Shown piece by piece: positions 1 through 12,302 of a stretch of DNA of 64,000 nt; position 1 is the stretch's first letter, and the number at the start of each line of letters is the position of its first letter. The position numbers and the translations under genes are program-made. This stretch comes from Corydoras sp. C115 (taxonomy: Eukaryota > Chordata > Actinopteri > Siluriformes > Callichthyidae). The notes below the pieces were generated by a model. That model searched no databases and was not told where the DNA came from. It saw only the letters and a program-made list of their open reading frames with translations. Location: NCBI GenBank assembly GCA_019802505.1, contig JAFMOC010000002.1, positions 3,849,001 to 3,913,000 of the forward strand, read 5' to 3'.

Positions 1-1084
1 GAGAACACAGTTTCTGATGTGACAGGCTGAGAAGAAATTGCTGATCAAGACTTTTGAACATTGCTGATAAAAGAAGCCACACATTGTCTTGAGTACAACA
101 TCCAATTCTCTTCTCAAACAGTTGCTATGGAAAAAAACATATTAGCAATAAAGCTAATTTAAAAAACATCAGAAGTTGATGGTTACAACCTCGGAGGGGT
201 TGCTCTATATTCAGCCCTGTCAGAACTGCCCCAATGTTACAAGGTTCTGTATATAATTCTGTATTTTATCTACTTATAGCTTGCTGCATGATATTTGCTT
301 CCTGATTATTTGTGGTTGATCATATAATCATAAAGGCATACTTTGTTTAATCTGAATCTAATATATGTATTGTATTTGTATTGTTTTTTAAAGATGCATT
401 AAGAGAATTTTACATTGTTAAAACGCACTAAAATGTTATTTAATTATATTTTCAATTATGTCCCAAGAGGATATAAATCACATTACATCAGCTTGAAATG
501 TGTTTTAGCCATAAAAATCTGTTAGAACTAAATCAGCAACAAAACACTCCCATCTTATTTTATAGAAACATGATTTATCAGCTTGAGAGAAACATTGAAA
601 GTCATATTATTTCAGCTACAATAAAAAAAAAAAAAAACAATAAAATCAGACTAGGCAGTGCTACTTTACTCTGGATTTCAGCAATTATACTCTAGAGGAA
701 TAAAATACAATAGCACCTATGTCAACAGAACTGCCATAAATGGAAACAGATAAAGATTTTACAACACTCATAGCTTATTACAAGGCTCCTTATTTAGCTT
801 GATAGTATTTGCATGAACTTATCATGGCTGCTAAGGACAATAAAACAAGAATAAAAAGATAAAACATGTTGACGGAAAAATGCATGCTGTAAACCGGATC
901 TCTTTTATAATGTTGTGACAGATTTAAAGCTACAGCTGCTTCTAAAGCTACAGCCACTTAAACATGTACAGTTTACATGTTTCACAGTTTAACATAAAAA
1001 GTTTGGTGCAGATAGTGCAGCGTTGTTTAAGTGAGGAGCAGAAGAAGTAACAATCAATTAACCAATTAATCAATTAAATTACCT

Positions 1085-1510
1085 TAAAATCAGAATAGTT
1101 TATTACTTTATTAATCCCCAAGGGGAAATTGCAGAAAGTCAATGTTTAAAAATGCACCATGGTTTGCAAACAGAATACAATTTAGATACTGTCACATGGC
1201 TTACAATATGCACATCAGACTTATACTTAAAATATAAAATATATTTTACAAATATAGTGTGTATATTTGTAAATTTGTAACATAACTAAAAACAAAATTT
1301 GTTTACACACAGGAGATAGGGTTGCTTAAATGACAACACCTTGCCCTATGGTCTGACTAAATCAAAAGAGACTCCTTTGAAAGGATAAATTGAGTTAATG
1401 TAAAAGTCAATGTCCCTTTAACACCACCTGCTGTTTTGGAATCAGAAATGCTTTATTGATCCTCTAGGGAAATTGTGCTGGGCAAGCTCCAGGTTGCATT
1501 CAACAGTCAC
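1085..1510. repeat. two fragments of a common teleost repeat end
   Basis: Two short segments, about 1095-1140 and 1437-1480, carry the motif 'tttattgatcc' followed by '(a)gggaaattg'. This motif recurs at the ends of interspersed repeats in many fish genomes. The sequence between them is unremarkable. The parent family is not assigned. Confidence 0.4.
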
Positions 1511-1924
1511 ATGTCCGATTCTATAAAGCTGATTTGCGATATAAAAAAAATTAAATGGTTCTTTTTCTTAATTTTAACATCAATTCTTTATCAATTCTGA
1601 CTTCATCTTAGCTTTACAGAACACCAACAGTTTAGGCAGGAAGCAGTGATGGGCAAAGCAAGTGCATGTGGCTTACACTTACCACATATATTTAGACCTG
1701 GACATAACATTAAAATAAGAGTTTCTAACAAAAGCATCACCAGAAAAGCTAAATGCCATGCTTTATGCTAACTGACATGGTGCAAAAGCCAACACATAAC
1801 ATTTAAAATGCCAAATATTACAAACAATTCTAAAAATCATGCATAATGCTAAACAGCATGGGGTGTTAAATGATGAGTAAAATGCCAAACAATTCTCTCA
1901 TTCACTGCCTGGTGCTTCAACCTA

Positions 1925-1985
1925 CATTTACATTACATTTACATTTAGTCATTTAGCAGACACTTTTATCTAAAGCGACTTACAA
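1925..1985 (-). repeat. V-SINE/L2-type 3' tail fragment
   Basis: On the minus strand this reads as the 'ctttagataaaagtgtctgc' plus 'taaatgactaaatgtaaatg' tail. The same tail ends the SINE at 9309-9530 and the LINE ending near 9945. Only the tail survives here. Confidence 0.6.
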
Positions 1986-2110
1986 ATTAGAACCTCACCA
2001 TGGTACTAACATTAACTCCATATCGTTCAGGTTCACCATTGCTAAATGGTAAAATAATTATTACAACTCTGTAATACTGTGGCATTCAGCATCTACAAGA
2101 AACAACACTA

Positions 2111-2712
2111 GTACACTAATTGTCAAAAGTTTTAGAACACAATATGTACAGTTATAACTGACATTTACACTGCTGATGTCCACTGAATAACCTAAAATAC
2201 TATAAAAGTATAAAACATTTGACCTGATAAATCTAAATATAAAAAATATATGGTCATCATGCAGGGTTTTTGTATAGCGTCAAATAGGTGTAAGGATGTA
2301 AGTTGATGTAAGGTGTAAGTTCCTCAGTATGTGACAATAACTGCAAAACATAGAGAAGGAAGTGTGATGGTATGGGGCTGTTTTGCTGGATCCAGATTTG
2401 GCAACTTGCATTTGATGACTGGCACACTCAGTAAAAAGGACATTCTGAAGCTCCATGTAATACTCTCTGGTTTGCACAAGTTTGGTCAGAAGTTGAAAAT
2501 GGAGCAAGAAAATGACCCAAAACATAATTTGAGGTTATGCCAACATATTCCCGCAGTCCAAAAACATGGATTCAAGGTAAATTGAATTCTCTAAATTCCC
2601 CACTATACAGTATATTGGAAATGTTTGTGTGCGATAGATTGACACCCTTTCCTGTGTGTATCTGCCCAGCGCCCAAAAATGTGTGTGTTCTAAAACTTTT
2701 GGCCACTAATGT
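2111..2712 (+). mobile_element. deleted Tc1/mariner element with nested SINE piece
   Basis: Matching inverted ends containing 'caaaagttttagaacac' lie near 2118-2140 (plus) and 2687-2712 (minus). Between them, 2331-2560 encodes a Tc1 transposase fragment with SVMVWGCFAG and QENDPKH, the region around the second catalytic Asp. The N-terminal half and the third catalytic residue are missing. From about 2556 to 2684 the sequence switches to the middle of the tRNA-derived SINE seen elsewhere in the window (pieces such as 'tctgcccagcgccc'). The element is dead. Confidence 0.7.
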
Positions 2713-3108
2713 GAAAAATATTTTTTTTAAAAGTTGGAGTTAATTCTAGTAGTGCAAATATAAAATTAAATAAAATGAAAACGGAATGCGGCATGCTGCC
2801 ATTTTCCCCCAAAATGCAGAGAAAAGCACAAAAATATGCTGTTTCTAAGTCTGTGCCAGGAAAATTAATTTCATACATCAATAAAAGCTGTCTTTTTTTG
2901 CTGACTGGCTCAATGGAAAATGTTTTAATATCTCTACTTTCTCAAGACCTGCTTTAGGAGATGAATAAACACAAAATGTACCAATGACCTCATTTCTTAA
3001 GTAAAAAAAACAAGGAAACAATGATAAAAGCATCTGTTTCAATAATACAACACAATGTGTAATAACTTAGATTCCTGGAAATCAATCATGTTTTTACGCA
3101 TCACTTAC

Positions 3109-3432
3109 TGTCCTCCTCAGTCTGGAAAGTGACCTCCTTGCCATCCTTTTTGCCTTCGGTGTTGGCCAGAGCCAGGCGCACATTGATGACATGATAGGGT
3201 GGCAGGTCTCGAAGAGTGAAGCGGGAGGTGTTGCGTTCCACTGCCTGGCATTCTCTAATGGTGGTGTTGTGTCCACCACCACCTGTGCCCCCTGATATGG
3301 CATAACGGTAACACAGTGAAACAGAGTATGTGTGGCAGCGAGTCAAATTAAACGCCAGAGGTTCCCACTGTAGGTTTATTTGCCGGGCTTGGATCTCCAA
3401 AGCCTTCAAGCCACGCAGTGCTCGCATGGGCT
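3109..3432 (-). CDS. ptprt: ptprt exon, second fibronectin type III domain
   Basis: This exon codes for the second extracellular FN3 repeat of a type IIB receptor tyrosine phosphatase, a cell-surface homophilic adhesion receptor with cytoplasmic phosphatase domains. It starts after a CAG acceptor with two bases completing a Glu codon, then reads PMRALRGL. It runs 107 codons and ends one base into the next codon before a GTAAGT donor. [28 protein letters not shown] and [11 protein letters not shown] match PTPRT better than PTPRM. N-glycosylation sequons NLT, NTT and NTS are present. A glycine-rich stretch (ISGGTGGGG) makes this loop longer than I recall in mammalian PTPRT. Exon phase fits the preceding FN3 exon at 12303-12596. 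Confidence 0.9.
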
Positions 3433-4114
3433 CTGAGGACAAACACATAGAAAAGAGAAAAGGTCAAAACATGGAAGGCCAGATTTTGTATGTTTTTTTT
3501 TTCTCTTTATGTCATTGTCACACTATATTATACTCAACTAGTAGGAAACATGTTTATGAACAGCTACAGTTTACAATTTCCTTTCAGACATGTTTCTAAA
3601 TGCAATCCATCCCAGAAGGGCAGAATGACTGGATAAAAATTTGGAGGCAACCTATCCCATATGTACAGTCAAATAAGCTGTTTGCTCAGCTATTTACTTC
3701 ATCCCACAGTTTTATCAGCAGATGATAAAAGAAGCAAAAAAACAAGATAAATATGTAAAAGAGGTTCCATAATTCCATGTGTCATTCACAAATCTGTTCA
3801 AATATGCTTATGTAAAAAAAATGTTTACTTTTAATAAAAAGAAAACAAAATCAGCTAATTATATGCATACACAAAACAAGTTCTAATTCTAATGGAATCA
3901 GTAAACACATAAATGTTTGATTAGACAATGTTGGTGTTGTTCGTCAAACCAGAGGTAAATTCAAGTTGATACAATTTAGCAACAATGCAAAGCAGCTACA
4001 AATTAAGTTGTCATTGTAATGTGTGAACAGTAATGTGAACCGAGCAACGAATAGGGTTATAATAAACAATGGCAGAATTACATTTTTGTAACAAGATTCA
4101 CTATATAGATTGTA

Positions 4115-4265
4115 TGGAGATTTTGGGCTAGACCCTCTTATCCAGCATCACGGTCTGTCTGACCTCACATATGCACTTCTGGAATAATGGCTAAACCGTT
4201 CCCAGAGGAGTGGAGGATGTTATATCTGCAAAGAGGCACCAAAACCACATCCATCATTTATAAGG
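4115..4265 (+). mobile_element. Tc1/mariner relic (transposase 3' end)
   Basis: The sequence reads like the end of a fish Tc1 transposase gene ('cagcatcacggtctgtctga', 'cctcacatatgcacttctgg', 'ttatatctgcaaag'). Related fragments lie at 15365-15660, 22170-22345 and 44340-44570. No terminal repeats or open frame remain. Confidence 0.6.
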
Positions 4266-4458
4266 TCACTTGACAGAGAAAGTCAAGTCTTTAGAAACAT
4301 CACAAGATTCTCTTTGGTGTCTTGTGAAATCAAGCTGGAGAACTCACCAAACTTTATGTAGCTTGAGTGCAACATGGTATATGTAAGGCATAAATTGGAA
4401 TAATATAAAAAATATAAGTGGACTTGGGCATAGACATTTGCACACTGCATTTTAATAC

Positions 4459-4804
4459 ATCCATCCATCCATTATCTTCCGCTTTATCCTCTATTAGGGT
4501 AGCGGTGGGGTTCCCCATGCCCATCCAGGGGAGAACGTTTCGGGCGCTGGGCAGATACACCCAGGACAGGGCACCAATCTATCACTGGGCACACACTCAC
4601 ACACACACACAAACACAATCTACATTTGGAGAATTCAACTGACCTTGATCTATGTTTTTGGACTGTGGGAGGAAACCGGAGAACCCGAAGGAATCCCATG
4701 CGGACACGGGGAGAACATGGAAACTCCACCCAGATTTGGATTCGAACCGGGAATCCTAGCGCTGAGAGGCGGACGTGCTAACCACTAAGCCACCGTGCCG
4801 CCCC
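4459..4804 (-). mobile_element. tRNA-derived SINE, full-length copy
   Basis: On the minus strand the copy begins at 4804 with a tRNA-like head containing an A-box-like 'tggcttagtggttagc' and a B-box-like 'ggttcgaatcc'. The body passes through 'tccatgttctccccgtgtcc' and 'cagtccaaaaacat', and the copy ends in a (tgga)n-type tail at 4459. This is the commonest interspersed repeat in the window; about 14 whole or partial copies are listed. Confidence 0.85.
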
Positions 4805-6076
4805 AATTTAATACAGTACAACTCAATTTACATAAGAAACTGTGTATGAAACAGAAGCTTGAATATGAGTACAAGACCAAAAGTACCAGTTTTATTTATG
4901 TAGCTTCTTTGTTAAATGGTCTATTAAGTAGAGATTCTTTGTTCCAAAAATCCTTGAAAAAACCTGGAAAAACTGAAAGGTGGCACAGCGATTTAACCTC
5001 TTCTACTCAACATGGGATCCACTGCATAAAAGGAATGGAAATGTTCTTATATGATTTACAACAGATACTTTTAGACAAGGCATTAAAATTTGAGGAGAAG
5101 TGGAAACAACAGCTCATTTACATGTTTAAGAACCATCTATAAAACTCAGCCTCTAAGTTGATAACATAAGCAGCCAGCACAATATAAGTAATGGAAATAA
5201 CACAATTAAAGCTTTAAAGCTTTTCAGATTTGGAAGTGGGCGAAGAATCAATTAGAGTAATTAGATACTACATAAAACATATATTGTTTGGAAGGTGTAC
5301 TGACAACGAAGAAGGAAATTTAGTTAATGTCAACATGATTTAAAAAAAAAGGCCAAATGTTCAGCAAAAAAATTTCTAAACCAACCTTTGTCATGATTTT
5401 ACATTTAAAAGACATATTATAGTTGGAATATTTTCATTGCCCTTGAGCAATAGCATTACTTCTCAGCAGTTAAGGAAAACAAGTGTAGAATTCTGTGCAA
5501 GAGCAACAACTAGGGGTAATTCACCAGTAATTGTCCCTGGCTATGTCAACTGCAGACTGCATCTATGTACCGTTTAGTTCCCAAATCCATGTGAATTATT
5601 TTTTTACTGTATTGGAACTGACCAAAATTTGAATGAATAAATTAATAAATTAAAAGTAAAAAAAGACTTTATGTCTAAAGTGTTCTAATGCTTCCAAGAA
5701 ATTGAAGCCAACAGGCTGGATTTACATGATTATATGCACAGAGTACCTGATGGAGCCTCTGTCTGCTCCTTGCTGTAGGCTAAAATTCCGTTGTATTAAA
5801 GAGGTCCATTCTATCACTAGGTCACTTTGACCTGCCACATATTTTTAGCATACTTTTGGTTAGTATACTTGTTGCCAAGTTGGACTTGCAATCCAACGTT
5901 GGAATGTTGCAATCGTTGGACTGTTGCAAAACATACCGCTCCATCCACTGGCCCATCGTTAGCACCAGTTTTGTGGGCTTACACAGGAAATCAAGGATGA
6001 GCTGAGCTTTCCTACACTGCATAACTAAGGTCTTAACATCTGTATAAAATGTATTTTTTGAATGTAAATCTTTTAT

Positions 6077-6423
6077 GCGGCGGCACGGTGGCTTAGTGGT
6101 TAGCACATTCGCCTCTCAGCGCTAGGGATTCCCGGTTCGAATCCCCATCTGGGTGGAGTTTCCATGTTCTCCCCGTGTCCGCGTGTGTTTCCTCCGGGTT
6201 CTCCAGTTTCCTCCCACAGTCCAAAAACATGGATTAAGTCAATTGAATTCTCAAAATTGCCCCATATAGAGTGTGTTTGAGTGAGTGAGTGTGTGCCCAG
6301 CGATGGATTGGCACCGTGTCCTGGGTCTATCTGCCCAGCGCCTGAGACGTTCTCCCCTGGATGGGGAACCCCACCGCGACCCTAATAGAGGATAAAGCAG
6401 GAGATAATGAATGAATGAATGAA
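6077..6423 (+). mobile_element. tRNA-derived SINE, full-length copy
   Basis: Plus-strand copy of the same SINE as 4459-4804. The head is at 6077 ('cggcacggtggcttagtggt'), B-box 'ggttcgaatcc' near 6134, and the tail is (gaat)n at 6405-6423. Confidence 0.85.
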
Positions 6424-7388
6424 ATCTGTTATGCACTGTTCTCATTTTTTGGGTTAGTTTACCTTAATGGAATGAAAAAACACAAACAGGGCATTGCTTT
6501 TATAAGGTAGTTTCTAGCTTGGTTTCTATCCCAAATGTATCTACTTTTACGTAATGTAAATTTCAATCCACAATGTTTTTAAACATAAAAAATAAACCCC
6601 AGAATTAAAAAAAAAAAATCTAACACAAATAATTAAGTGTTTTAATATAAAATGGTTACTGTTGGTTACTGTTCTCCATAAAAAGTGAAACCAGTATGTA
6701 CATCTTGTTCATTAGGTTTGTTGAAGGAAACATGTACCTTCACTTTTTATAGGCTTTTTTCCAGCATGCCATCTTGTTGCCGAGCCACCCACTGTTTGGC
6801 ACCATTTAGAAATAGGCCAAAACATAAGAAGGGAATAACATGCTGACAGCCCCAAGACAGCATGTTCTCAGAATGGAGGAGTTTCTGTCTTATTACCTCA
6901 AGTAATGTTAATGCAAGGTCTGTAGACTCAAACTGTGTAATCATGCACCATTAAACAGTATTACTTAGCTCTAAAATAATTCTATATCTGACAAATTTAA
7001 AAATAAATTGATTTTGAAAAAAATAGATAATAAAAAGATAACCTCTGAGTAATGAACAGATTATGTTCATTAATTTGTTTCTATTTACTTTATTTATATA
7101 TATTGTTAGCTGATTTTAAATATTCATATAAAAACATTTAATCTTTTTCCAGTTATGGGTAAAGATGTTACAAAATTCTGAACTTTGTCACACATCTATC
7201 CACTAGCGTATCATTAGTGTTTTACAGTGTAATAAGCCCCCGTTTATGCTCCTGCGGACAGGGTTTGGCTTAATTCCTGGGACTTTCAATGATGTTCAGC
7301 GTTATGTAAGTTGCTCATCATTATGTAGGCACTAAGACAGATTGTTCTAAGACAGATTAACGAGCTTTCCCATCTACCCCCTCAGTAT

Positions 7389-7757
7389 GTGGTTCATGCA
7401 GTTATTCACACCTTTCTCCTTAAAGCATTTGTATCAGGACCACTTGATTCTGTCTTGCAGGAAGTAACTGTCACTCAGAATTCTCTCTTGGATCCATGTC
7501 ATCGTGGTTTCTCTATTCAGTATTTGGTGGATTGGGAGGGTTTTGGTCCTAAGAAGTGGCGCAGGATTGCAGCCATGGACCGCAATCTCATCTTCAATTT
7601 TCATGCCAGCTATCCAGAAAAGCGGTTTGTGTTACTTACCTTTGTTGTACTGCTCTTATTTTTCTTTAGGATTAAATCCTCGGCTGCTACTTTTAGAGTA
7701 GGATGTGGTGATCGTTGCAAACGTTTGGGTTCCTCACTACTCCATTTGAAAGTTTAG
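7389..7757 (+). pseudogene. Ty3/Gypsy integrase C-terminus with chromodomain (fragment)
   Basis: An open frame of 122 codons contains FLLKAFVSGPLDSVLQE followed by IQYLVDWEGFGPKKWR and FNFHASYPEK. This is the layout at the C-terminus of chromovirus (Ty3/Gypsy) integrases, where a chromodomain with the YLVDWEG core binds chromatin. The Arg/Ser-rich linker normally found between these parts is shortened. No catalytic integrase core, reverse transcriptase or LTR was seen next to it, so this is an isolated fragment. It cannot be matched to the Gypsy element at 34.7-38.2 kb, which lacks this domain. Confidence 0.7.
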
Positions 7758-8039
7758 TTTTGTTTTAGTCTTTTGGTGGCTTACTTTCTGTTTGTGAACT
7801 TTTCAATAAAATACTCTATTATTGGATAGCGAAACATTTGTGCAGTCCATATTTTGCATATACAGTATCATCACACAGACTTACTTCTAATGGTGCAAGT
7901 TCTTCATGGTGTATATGTGACTACAAAAAGTGTTTGTGTTGTAAGCTCATCCACATAGACTGGCCAGGTAGTGTTAATGGTGTAGGACACTAAGGTAAAG
8001 ATTGTGTATATAATCAAAAATGTAAATTTAATGAATGTC

Positions 8040-9945
8040 ATTAATAAAAACAGGCTGTTAATAGACATCACCCCCCCAGGTCAACTATACAACTTTGTCG
8101 AGGAATTTTATATACTATTATCATCTCTCCTAGATGACGGTTGTCCTCTTGTTATCCTTGGTGATTTCAACATTCACTTAGACCGACCTTACACTACTGA
8201 GTTTCTCCAGACTGGACCTCCACCTACTCTGCACTCCAATTACCCACCAGTCTTGTAACCAGCTTGACCTCATAATGACACGCTCTTGTTTCACTTCTGA
8301 CCTCCACATCACTCCGCTTAATGAGTCAGATCACTTTTCCCCTGCAATTCTCTGTTTCTCTTCCTCCACCTCCCGCAATCATCCATAAAACCACTCAGGC
8401 ACGTCATAATCTTAGCTCTCTCTCTCTCTAATACAGTTAGTTCCTCTACAGATGCTCTTTCTTGCATCAGTAACTTCTCAACCCTTGACACTAACAATGC
8501 ATCAACTTTCCAATATCCACTAGTAAAACACACAGCTCTCCCTCCAGTCCCTGGCTCACAGAGGTGATTCTGTGAGCCTACTCTTCGATCTGCTGAAAGA
8601 AAATGGCGTAAGTGTGGTGTGTCTTCAGATTTAGAAACATACCAGTCTTCACTTGCCACCTTCTCGAAGGACATAATAACTGCTGCTAAGTCCGTTCCAA
8701 GGTAACATGCATCTCAGATGCTTGCACTTTATTTAGTACTTTTAACACTTTACTCACTCCACCTTTTCCCACTCCCAACACCTCTATGTCAGCTGATGTC
8801 TTTGCAACCTTCTTCTCAGAAAAGATCGAGGGCATCAGCAAACCTTTTCATACTCCCATTTTCACAACACTACATCTCACACATCCAATCAACCAACCTT
8901 CTCATCCTTCTCCTCTGTCTCAGAATCTGACATCTGCAAGATTCTTGTTGCCAGCAACCCAACTACTTGACTACTTTGATTCCATCCCATCTCACCTCCT
9001 TCAGCCCACCTTCCTCTATCACAACAGCACTTTCACACATCATCAACTTCTCCCTTAAATCTGCTACTTTTCCTGATTCTTTTTCTCTGCTCAAAAAGCT
9101 GAAACACAACCCAAATTTGGTCAAGAGCTACAGACCTGTATCACTTTTACCTTTCCTGTCTAAAACACTTGAACGGGTGGTATCTACATAGGTCACCAGG
9201 TTTCTTACTCAGAACAACCTCTTTGATCCCAATTAGTCTGGTTTTAGGTGTGGTCACTCCACTGAGACAGCATTGCTTTCTGTGGTTGACTCGCTTAAAT
9301 CTGCCAAAGCTAACTACATTTGCATTACATTTGGTCATTTAGCAGACACTTTTATCCAAAGCGACTTACAAGGTGAACACAGGGTTAATCACAATATCCC
9401 TGGAGCAATGAGGGTTAAGGGCCTTGCTCAAGGACCCACACTGGTAACTTCAGTGGACCTGGGATTTGAACCGCCAACCTTCAGATTGATAGCCCAACGC
9501 CCTGACCACTGAGCTATCGCTCCCTCTATCCTCTAACTCTCAATCCTCTATCCTTATCTTGCTCGATATCAGATTCTACTGTCCAATCTATTTGAACTAG
9601 GCTTCTCTGGTACAACACTTGAATGTTGGTTTCGATCCTATCTAATAGGAAGGTCCTTCAAAGTATCATGGAATAGGGAGATTTCTAACTTTCACCTAGT
9701 ACTCACTGGTGTTCCTTAAGGCTTCATGGTCCCCTCCTCTTTTCATTATTGCTAGTGATGATTGTCACCTGGTGATTCCACCTCACTGGAGGTGCTAATT
9801 CTCACAGGATAATGATCCGGTTTTAAAATTCAACAGTGTAGATGGGTTCTTCCTTAACTACTGACTTGTGGTGTTCTCATTTGTAAGTTGTTTTGGATAA
9901 AACCATATGCTAAATGACTAAATGTAATGTAAATGTAGAAAAGTT
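8040..9945 (+). mobile_element. L2/CR1-like non-LTR retrotransposon, degenerate, SINE-interrupted
   Basis: The element is 5'-truncated and frameshifted but shows parts in order. These are an APE-type endonuclease segment (LVILGDFNIHLD, 8147-8182), a linker (SADVFATFFSEKIEGI, 8789), and reverse transcriptase motifs (KSYRPVSLLPFLSKTLERVV near 9126-9185, then GFRCGHSTETALLSVVDSL). A SINE is inserted at about 9309-9530, after which the frame resumes with SSILILLDI and WFRSYLIGRSFKVSW. The catalytic YADD region is missing; a TGVP motif near 9708 is followed directly by 3' sequence. The 3' end (9885-9945) carries the tail shared with the inserted SINE. Confidence 0.8.
9309..9530 (-). mobile_element. 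V-SINE-like tRNA-derived SINE inserted in the LINE
   Basis: On the minus strand the head at about 9525 reads 'gatagctcagtggtcagg' (A-box-like) and 'ggttcaaatccc' (B-box-like). A central core follows with 'gtgggtccttgagcaaggcc', then a tail 'ttgtaagtcgctttggataa' and 'gtctgctaaatgacc'. This head-core-tail order is that of the V-SINE group. The insertion splits the reverse transcriptase frame of the LINE. Confidence 0.8.
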
Positions 9946-12189
9946 ATTCAGTTCAGTCATCAATAGAATTGTCTATCAGAACTGAGTGTGTGATGTCAAC
10001 AAAAGGTAATTAAAAGTATCTTTTTAAAGATATTTTAAGTACAGTATCATTCATGCAACAACATAAGTATCACATACAAATTTCTATGCAAATGTGATTT
10101 ATCAGTTTATGCCTTCATTTCAAGTTATATGTGAAAGATGGAGGCTGTGCTTCAGAGCACAGAATACTTTTTGTTTGATTTCAAGCCTTCAAATGACCCA
10201 CCAAAGGCAGCAGGAGGGCTGTCTGGAAAAGGAAGCCCTCCTGTCTGCCTGCTGTTACTGCTATGAGCTTCTCATCAGGGAGGAGAAGAAAGAAAGCCAG
10301 AAACAAGCCATGTCATGTCATCACTTTTCTAACTTTTTCTAATTCCTGGAGCAGAATTCACATTTGGTTTGCCTCAACAGTCCAAATAGTAAAAACTCTT
10401 AACAAGCCACTCGGTGAAGACAAAACATCAAAGCTAAATATATATTTTCCAGAAAGACAATGAAACAAACTAATAAGCTGTCTCCGAGTGCCAGCTAGGA
10501 ACGTTTCACCCAATTCCACTGAGACGACTGCCAGTAAGGCTGCCCACAGAAGCTGATAGTGTTCTGAAGTGAATACGGCATGAGAGCAGCTTGTGAGGAG
10601 CCGTAAAAAGAGATTACAGTTTTCACTGTGATACAAAGCTGAGGCTAATTTAGTTTATAAAGACAGATGAGCTCAAGCTGAAGAAACAAAAACAGCCGAG
10701 ATCACCATGACCATTGGAAACACATGAGAGCTTTTAAGGTAGGATAGTAATCTTGGTCTAAAAATAAGTATTTATAATATTAAATCATCATCAAACTCGC
10801 TTTTGGCACTCACAATAAATCAGAAAAATGCAGGGATTATTTGCAGGGTGATAATAGAATAAAAAAAGTACATTAGTAATGTTAGAGATGGCAATACTGT
10901 ATATGTAGACAAACCATAAATTGTAACACAAAATCTGCACTAATAATGTATTCTTCTAAAGTAAACACTCAAGTAGTTAGTCATAGTACTGGCTTGTGAT
11001 TGTTCCTTGATAAAGATGTTCTTTAAAAATGGGTTCTGTTATATAGTTCAGTAACCAGGTAAGATGATTGTGTTGGAAAGCATGTTGGGTATTCAGGAGT
11101 TCAGACAGTCTGTAAAAATTGTCAGTGTCAGTGGTTATGAGAAGTAATGACTGAAAACAATGCAAAGAATATAAACCTTAAAAAAACAAAAACAAATTAT
11201 GACATTTTACAGTTTTATCTCTGCTTGGTTTGTGAACTTATTTTTGTTGTCAACTTTTATAAGATGTTAACTTGACTAAAATAATTTAGAACATTTTTTC
11301 CTTTCTTTCACATTTATTTTCTTAAATTTAGCTTGAAGACTTAGAGCCATAATAAAATATCATGCTTGCACAATTACTCACAAAATATAATATACAATTG
11401 TTATGATAAGTGAAGGAGCATTAACTGTATGAGTGATTGTTAAATAATGGATTTGAAGACCTGTTCCTATACAAACAGGTAGAGAAGAAAGCCATGCAGA
11501 TTTGTGAATGCAACAATATATTATTATTTAAAACAAAAATAAACAATATTGAAGAAGCACTCCACAGATACACTTGGCAGTATCTGATGGATTACAGTCT
11601 TAAGATGCCAGTTTGAGGATTTAATCATTGCTGCAACAACAGCAACATTCACTGGAGGGTTAAATATATTAGCATTATATCACCAAAAAATAAATTGGGA
11701 TTTGTATGGGTTTTTGGTTGGTTTCTGGAAATAAGTGGATGATTAGCTAAATGGTAAACCTTACTGCAAAACTTCCTAATCTGAGATTTATTTTTTAGCA
11801 GCTGGATTTTAGTTCTAAGTGTACAGCTAAACTTTATCACTGAAAATGTTCTCCCATTTTAATGTAATAATAATAAAACATAGTAAATACCAGTTTCAAT
11901 TTAACATTGATTCATAGCTTACACTAAAAAAACCCTATCTGTCTAAAAATTCCCTGCTGTTCTAACAAACTTTAATTTGAAGTCTGTCTGAAGTTCATCT
12001 CTGCTCCACTTCTGAAGCATAAACAAGGTTACTGGTGTAAATTTACAAATGCAGGGTTTAGTAATATGTCAGAAAAAAATCCCAGCAGCATTATAGATGA
12101 CACAACTGCCAATTTATAAATGGAAATATTTAGATATTACGTATTGACAAATCAAAAGGTTACTTACTAATGTCATGACCTAGAATCCA

Positions 12190-12217
12190 GGGCAGCACGG
12201 TGGCTTAGTGGTTAGCA
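12190..12217 (+). repeat. SINE head fragment
   Basis: Only the first bases of the tRNA-derived SINE remain ('cagcacggtggcttagtggt', then 'tagc'). The body is absent. Confidence 0.6.
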
Positions 12218-12302
12218 AATTTATGGTACACACACAAAAACATCATCCAATAGCTCAAATACCATTAAATTTATATGTAAACAAAGTGTTAAACACACTG
12301 AC

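Larger units (their letters stand above)
1..3108 (-). other. ptprt: ptprt intron (3' side of the second FN3 exon)
   Basis: This stretch follows the splice donor of the FN3-2 exon on the minus strand, so it is the start of the next intron, which continues past position 1. It is AT-rich. Positions 1-1084, 1511-1924 and 2713-3108 show no coding exon, RNA gene or repeat that I recognise. The next ptprt exon (start of the third FN3 repeat) was not found here. Confidence 0.75.
3433..12302 (-). other. ptprt: ptprt intron between FN3-1 and FN3-2 exons (8.9 kb)
   Basis: The intron is bounded by a GTCAGT donor at 12302 and a CAG acceptor at 3433. It holds a Tc1 relic, SINEs, a Gypsy chromodomain fragment and an L2-like LINE, listed separately. 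Nothing is recognised in 3433-4114, 4805-6076, 6424-7388, 7841-8039 and 9946-12189. Within the last, 10100-10680 is compositionally complex, non-repetitive DNA of the kind often found in conserved non-coding elements. Confidence 0.85.

Noticed and set aside
4540..4800. tRNA genes at SINE heads
   Set aside because: The heads have A- and B-box-like motifs but are joined to a conserved SINE body and cannot fold into full cloverleaf tRNAs. They are SINE promoters.
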